A stretch of 64,000 nucleotides of DNA from Periplaneta americana (taxonomy: Eukaryota; Arthropoda; Insecta; Blattodea; Blattidae), in NCBI RefSeq assembly GCF_040183065.1, contig NC_091132.1, forward strand, positions 162,505,102-162,569,101, written 5' to 3'. Position 1 is the stretch's first letter; each line of letters starts with the position of its first letter. The notes below the pieces were generated by a model. It did no database searches. It worked only from the letters and a program-made list of their open reading frames with translations, and was not told where the DNA came from. Both the position numbers and the translations under genes were made by a program. Of this stretch, positions 60,666 to 64,000 are shown in pieces.

Positions 60666-60842
60666 ATGGAAAACACTGGAACAAAAAGAAATCATGGGAC
60701 TAATTTCTCTTCGTTCGAAAGGAACCTTCTGCTGGAAATTATTTTGCAGTATAAACCAATTAATGAGAATAAACAAACAAACGGATCTAAGTTGAAAGCG
60801 AAAAGTGAGGCTTGGCAGAAAATAGCCTATACCTTTGTATGA
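60666..60842 (+). pseudogene. Truncated Myb/SANT-like DNA-binding protein of a Harbinger element
   Basis: ATG at 60666, 58 codons. The sequence NFSSFERNLLLEIILQYKP, ENKQTNGSKLKAKSEAWQKI has the FSxxExxxLLEIVxxYKxxIENKxTDxxxxxxKxxAWxxIA layout of the Myb/SANT-like domain carried by the accessory protein of PIF/Harbinger transposons. The frame runs into the deletion junction after the third helix and stops within a few codons, so the rest of the protein is missing. Confidence 0.7.
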
Positions 60843-60951
60843 ACTTCTGGTCTGTCAAATCACTGAAATCATCCCCTCTGTTTATGTATTCTTGAATATC
60901 ATTTTCTAAATAATCCAGATATATAAGTTCAGCATCTAACGCACCAGCCAT
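60826..60951 (-). pseudogene. HARBI1-like transposase N-terminus, truncated
   Basis: From the minus-strand ATG at 60951, 42 codons: MAGALDAELIYLDYLEND, then an acidic spacer, DDFSDLTDQKFIQRYR. The DxxFxxRYR ending is the entry to the conserved region of PIF/Harbinger transposases. The frame is cut by the same junction that truncates the plus-strand Myb/SANT-like frame; the two reading frames overlap by about 17 bp on opposite strands. Confidence 0.6.
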
Positions 60952-61134
60952 ATTGGATACTTCTATGCTAACAGAGAGTTAAATGATTTAACTGCATGAA
61001 ATTGGGCAGTTAAATTAACATGGGTTTTAACAGCCTGTTAGTACTAACAGTAGTTGAAGAAATGCTTCAGCTGTTAAGTTTACAGTTAAAATGGAATGAC
61101 ACATTGTTATAATTTAACAAAGGTTGAAGAAACC

Positions 61135-61393
61135 AGTCCACACCTGTGGAGTAACGGTCAGCGCGTCTGGCTGCGAAACCAGGTGGCCCGGGTTCGAATC
61201 CCGGTCGGAGCAAGTTACCTGGTTGAGGTTTTTTCCAGGGTTTTCCCTCAACCCAATACGAGCAAATGCTGGGTAACTTTCGGTGCTGGACCCCGGACTC
61301 ATTTCACTGGCATTATCACCTTCATATCATTCAGACGCTAAATAACCTAGATGTTGATACAGCGTCGTAAAATAACCCAATAAAATAAAAAAA
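61135..61393 (+). mobile_element. tRNA-derived SINE with 10-bp target duplication
   Basis: Flanked by TTGAAGAAAC at about 61124-61133 and 61394-61403. The head carries an A-box-like GTAACGGTCAGCGCG and a perfect B box GGTTCGAATCC (61191-61201). The body has CCTGGTTGAGG, TTTTTTCCAGGGTTTTCCC, GAGCAAATGCTGGGTAAC and CCCCGGACTCATTTCACTGG, then CAGCGTCGTAAAATAACC and an AATAAAATAAAAAAA tail. Internal pol III promoter boxes, A-rich tail and target duplication make this a complete, fairly young SINE. It is oriented + and interrupts the right arm of the Harbinger derivative, splitting its TTCTTCAACC repeat. Confidence 0.88.
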
Positions 61394-61412
61394 TTGAAGA
61401 AACAGGGTCCAA

Positions 61413-61820
61413 ATGATATAAATTTGAAAAAGTCCAAAACCAAGATGAAAGAATAACCACAGTGGGTTTTAAAACTACTCCAGTATCAGTAAAGCAATGT
61501 CTAAAAATCAATAGGCCAAAGGAATATGATGATGAAGGAAAAGGAATAACAGAGTATGAAAAACTATGAAGGCTTCCACGTCACAAGTACTGGAATACAT
61601 ACTAACAGCAATACCGAAATCTGAAGAATGAGGAATACTAAAAGTGTCCTACAACTGAAAGAGGAATACAGAGTACCAGAGCTGGCATTAAGCTCAGTAT
61701 CTCCTCTATTCCTACTGGAATTCCATATCAGAAGTTTTCTATGTCTAGATTACAGACTTAGGACAAGAAGTAATCAAACAAACAGCAATAGAAATAATCT
61801 GTACAAAGTACCCGGAATAG
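61413..61820. other. No confident feature
   Basis: A-rich sequence with no recognised family. The 81-codon frame at 61628-61873 shows no motif and its end overlaps an inverted-repeat arm. Confidence 0.4.
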
Positions 61821-61825
61821 AATTG

Positions 61826-62190
61826 AGGCATTCAGAGCTAAAGTGGATCAAGTCACAAATTTGCATAAATTAAGTTTAATTTATTATCTGATTATCTGAA
61901 GTTGGATCTTTTCCGAGCAGTAATAATTCAAGGCTTAATTCCAAGTATTCCCCGGTAGGTCACACCAGTCATTTTTGGCTCAGATTATTTGTTCACGATG
62001 TTCTGAGCCATAGTGGATCAAGTCATCAAAGCATCACATCAATTAACATCACAATTGTTTATATTTTATAAATCTATAATTTGAGAATGGAGCAATAAAA
62101 TCATTGCTAGTCAAATTAGGTAATCCACTAGAGCAAGTTAACTTTAAGTCCTATTATCATGGACTTGATTCACTTTAGCTCTGAACGCCT
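61826..62190. repeat. Inverted-repeat (foldback) segment
   Basis: Arms of about 30 bp: GAGGCATTCAGAGCTAAAGTGGATCAAGTC at 61826-61855 (described here by its parts GAGGCATTCAGAGCT and AAAGTGGATCAAGTC) against the reverse complement of about 62161-62190, with two mismatches. A third, shorter copy GAGCCATAGTGGATCAAGTC lies at about 62007 in the same orientation as the left arm. This could be a small MITE or a foldback element; no target duplication is evident. Confidence 0.6.
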
Positions 62191-62227
62191 CAAATGTTTA
62201 TGCTGATTCATACCTTTGTGTTAAAAT

Positions 62228-62570
62228 TTAGAAAATGGAATAACCTGTAAATAATCTTTCGTTTTTATATTTTCCTTGGAAAGCTAACCACTTACAATGA
62301 TGATTTGCAAGCACTACTTGCTGATCTGCAACAATTGAAGCGTCGGCTGGAACAAAGTTATAAGTTACACTTGGTAAAATTTGCAGGAGCTGAAAAAATG
62401 TGTACCCATACAACATTGTTCCAGAGTAGCAAACCTTTGAATGGAAAAATTTCACGTATTGCATTGATTGACAGCTGCAAGCCAGGGAGTATAGCAAGGT
62501 AACATGACACACACGGAAACAAGCCGAATGAAAATTTTGTAACTTACGTTGTTCCAACCAACGCTTCAAT
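62228..62570. other. Open region on both strands, possible exon, not identified
   Basis: On + 62305-62502 reads DLQALLADLQQLKRRLEQSY and on to KPLNGKISRIALIDSCKPGS; it is followed by AAG|GTAACA, which would fit a splice donor. On - 62228-62569 is also open, for 113 codons. Neither shows a motif I recognise. The Leu/Gln/Arg-rich plus-strand segment could form a coiled coil. It may be a host exon, a transposon fragment or chance. Confidence 0.25.
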
Positions 62571-62774
62571 TATTTTCCCATACCTAGTGGTTATTTCCAA
62601 AATATTGTACTACTCTCTGACTATAGCTCAAGTATTGTTGCTCTAAGAATCGGTCATTCCAAGATTAGGAGAATAATGAAATGCAACCACTGCATCAGAA
62701 TATTAAAGAATCTACAGAAAATGTTGCTTTACAATGAATTCGAACATACTATCATCAGCAGGGTAATGAGCAAG

Positions 62775-62895
62775 CCGGTCGGGGCAAGGTTTTTTCCGGG
62801 GTTTTCCCTCAACCCAATATGAGCAAATGCTGGGTAACTTTCGTGCTGAACCCCGGACTCATTTCACCGGCATAATCGCATTCACATGCTAAATA
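62775..62895 (+). mobile_element. Truncated SINE copy (5' part lost) hit by a Tc1 element
   Basis: Same body as the 61135 SINE: GGTCGGGGCAAGG, TTTTTTCCGGGGTTTTCCC, GAGCAAATGCTGGGTAAC, CCCCGGACTCATTTCACC, then TTCACATGCTAAATA. The tRNA head is missing and about a dozen bases (TTACCTGGTTGA in the other copy) are deleted. It breaks at TA (62894-62895), where the Tc1 element begins. Confidence 0.8.
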
Positions 62896-64000
62896 CAGTA
62901 GCGTGCAAATTAATCTGAACACGACATATTTTTAAATTTTCTGTCATTGTTGGCCTCACAGCTGCTCATACCGCTTTAATTGACATCTGTAGTACGTGTA
63001 ATTCCATTGTTGAAGGTCTGTCGTTATTAGTTTTTTTTATAATATATGACATTTTGGCTGTCGTTTTGTACTTATAAGCATTTCAGTTGTCTTGAAGACT
63101 TAATACTGCAATCCTGTGTACATTCTGTCGTCTTCACAAATGGATACAACTCCACGAAAACGGTCTAAAATTATAACATTAGCAGAGCATTCTTCTATGA
63201 CACAGAGGTAAATTGCTGCAGAATGTCACATCGGTTTGGCTACTGTTAATTCGATCATAAAACGATACAGGGAGACTGGATCCATCACACCCCAGAAAAA
63301 AGGAAACTGTGGCCGGAAAAGGAAGACTTCACTTGCAGATGATCGTTTAATTGTCAGGAAAAGTAAATTAAATCCTAGACTAACTGCTGTCGACTTAACC
63401 CGCGAGTTAATGGCTACCACTGCCACTGGGGCGAATATTCATATCACAACAGTGCGGCGTAGGCTTTTGGAAGCTGGACGAAGGGCTCGTAAGCCTATTA
63501 AGAAGCAACTGCTAACCCCTGTTATGTGCAAAAAACGCTTAATGTGGGCAAAATTACATCAACACTGGACAGTGAATGACTGGAAGAATGTACTTTTTTC
63601 CGATGAGTCTCATTTCGAGGTCCACGGCCACCATGTTTCTTACGTATGGAAAGGATCCGAAAAAGTAACAGCAGCTCATCTCCAACAAGCACCCAAATAC
63701 CCACCTAAAGTAATGTTTTGGGGTTGTTTTACACATGAAGGGCCTGGAGCATTAATACCTATCAAGGGAATGATGAATTCTGACAAATATATTGACTTAT
63801 TGGAAACCTGAATCGTACCCCAGCTGCAAAAATCATTTCCGGATGGCAGAGGTGTGTTCCAACAAGACCTGGCACATGCCATACGTCTCGAAAAACTACA
63901 GAATTCTTCAACAAGAAGAATATTCAGGTACTCCCCTGGCCAGGCAACTCACCCGACATCAACCCCATTGAGAACTTGTGGTCAATTTGCAAAAGAAGAA
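62896..64000 (+). mobile_element. Tc1-like transposon, 5' part (runs off the window)
   Basis: Starts CAGTAGCGTGCAAATTAATC at 62896 directly after TA, the target of Tc1/mariner elements. A leader of about 240 bp precedes the transposase pseudogene on +. The right end is beyond 64000. The host sequence is the 3' part of a SINE, which broke at its GCTAAATA. Confidence 0.82.
63140..64000 (+). pseudogene. Tc1-like DD34E transposase pseudogene
   Basis: ATG at 63140 opens MDTTPRKRSKIITLAEHS. An in-frame TAA at 63209-63211 follows, then a first helix-turn-helix (ATVNSIIKRYRETGSI), the linker GRKRKTS (GRPR-like), a second DNA-binding region ending RRRLLEAGRRARK, and the catalytic start LFSDESHFEVHG with the first Asp. 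VMFWGCFTHEGPGALIPIKG is the conserved block after it. A TGA at 63809-63811 interrupts; the frame then shows VFQQDLA (second Asp), after which a one-base loss near 63875 shifts the frame. In the shifted frame SPDINPIENLW carries the Glu, 34 residues after the second Asp. All three catalytic residues are present, but two stops and a frameshift disable it. Family length is about 340 aa and most of it is in the window. Confidence 0.85.

Larger units (their letters stand above)
60308..61409. mobile_element. PIF/Harbinger deletion derivative with long TTCTTCAAC-rich arms and an inserted SINE
   Basis: Left terminus GGCCCGGTTTCTTCAACC at 60308; the reverse-complemented right terminus is GACCCTGTTTCTTCAA (ends 61409). 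CAA flanks both sides (60305-60307, 61410-61412), a 3-bp duplication. Arms contain repeated TTCTTCAAC, CTGTTA and GTTAACTCTCTGTTA motifs in inverted orientation. The middle keeps the start of a Myb/SANT-like DNA-binding protein on + (60666-60842) and the start of a HARBI1-like transposase on - (60826-60951), joined at a deletion point. Both genes of a Harbinger element are thus represented only by their N-termini. A SINE (61135-61393) interrupts the right arm. Confidence 0.75.

Noticed and set aside
61149..61212. Genuine tRNA gene
   Set aside because: A and B boxes are present, but the sequence continues into a SINE body with A-rich tail and target duplication, and the fold does not give a proper anticodon loop.
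62305..62502. Host gene exon encoding a Leu/Gln-rich protein
   Set aside because: A donor-like AAG|GTAACA follows, but there is no recognised domain, no second exon and the opposite strand is also open, so it is listed only as an unidentified open region.

Overview
This window is eukaryotic, almost certainly from an insect. The support is tRNA-derived SINEs, intronless class II transposases (Kolobok-like, hAT, PIF/Harbinger, Tc1), a non-LTR retrotransposon tail, many AT-rich microsatellites and no prokaryote-style gene packing. SINE tails of this general kind make me think of a cockroach or termite, but I cannot confirm that from sequence alone. I see no complete host gene. The only intact long coding sequence is a transposase.

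About three quarters of the window (1-2794, 5523 to about 50143) is one satellite family with a 41-bp monomer. At 1-2794 and 5523-6975 the pyrimidine-rich strand is on +. From about 6985 to 50143 the array is inverted and the purine-rich strand is on +. Within the purine arm there are three levels of order: the 41-bp monomer, a loose five-monomer (about 205 bp) cycle, and a higher-order repeat (HOR) of 6924 bp. The HOR is present as two full copies (A 8590-15513, B 15514-22437), a copy with a 4.2-kb internal deletion (C 22438-25144), a nearly full copy lacking one monomer (D 25145-32027) and a more diverged partial copy (E 32028 to about 34970). Single-base differences show that copy D is a mosaic of A-type and B-type sequence. 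Outside this core (6985-8589 and 34971-50143) the array is monomeric and diverged, with local block duplications. This is the usual layout of a young homogenised core with older flanks. All the many 60-144 aa open frames in this stretch are artefacts of the satellite.

The satellite is interrupted twice. A complete 2728-bp Kolobok-like DNA transposon (2795-5522) sits in the TTAA of one monomer and encodes an apparently intact 555-aa transposase on the minus strand. A short tRNA-like/SINE fragment lies at about 41249-41380.

From 50144 to the end is a transposon graveyard beginning with an (AT)n tract at the array edge. Several nestings can be read to the base: a hAT element (8-bp duplication CACCTCGC) inside a PIF/Harbinger element (TTA duplication); a SINE inside the arm of a second Harbinger deletion derivative (CAA duplication); and a Tc1 element inserted at a TA within a truncated SINE at the right edge. 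There is also a 2.7-kb inverted-repeat element holding a broken Cys-rich transposon protein, and a 5'-truncated LINE. Transposase remnants outside the Kolobok-like element carry stops or frameshifts or are truncated.
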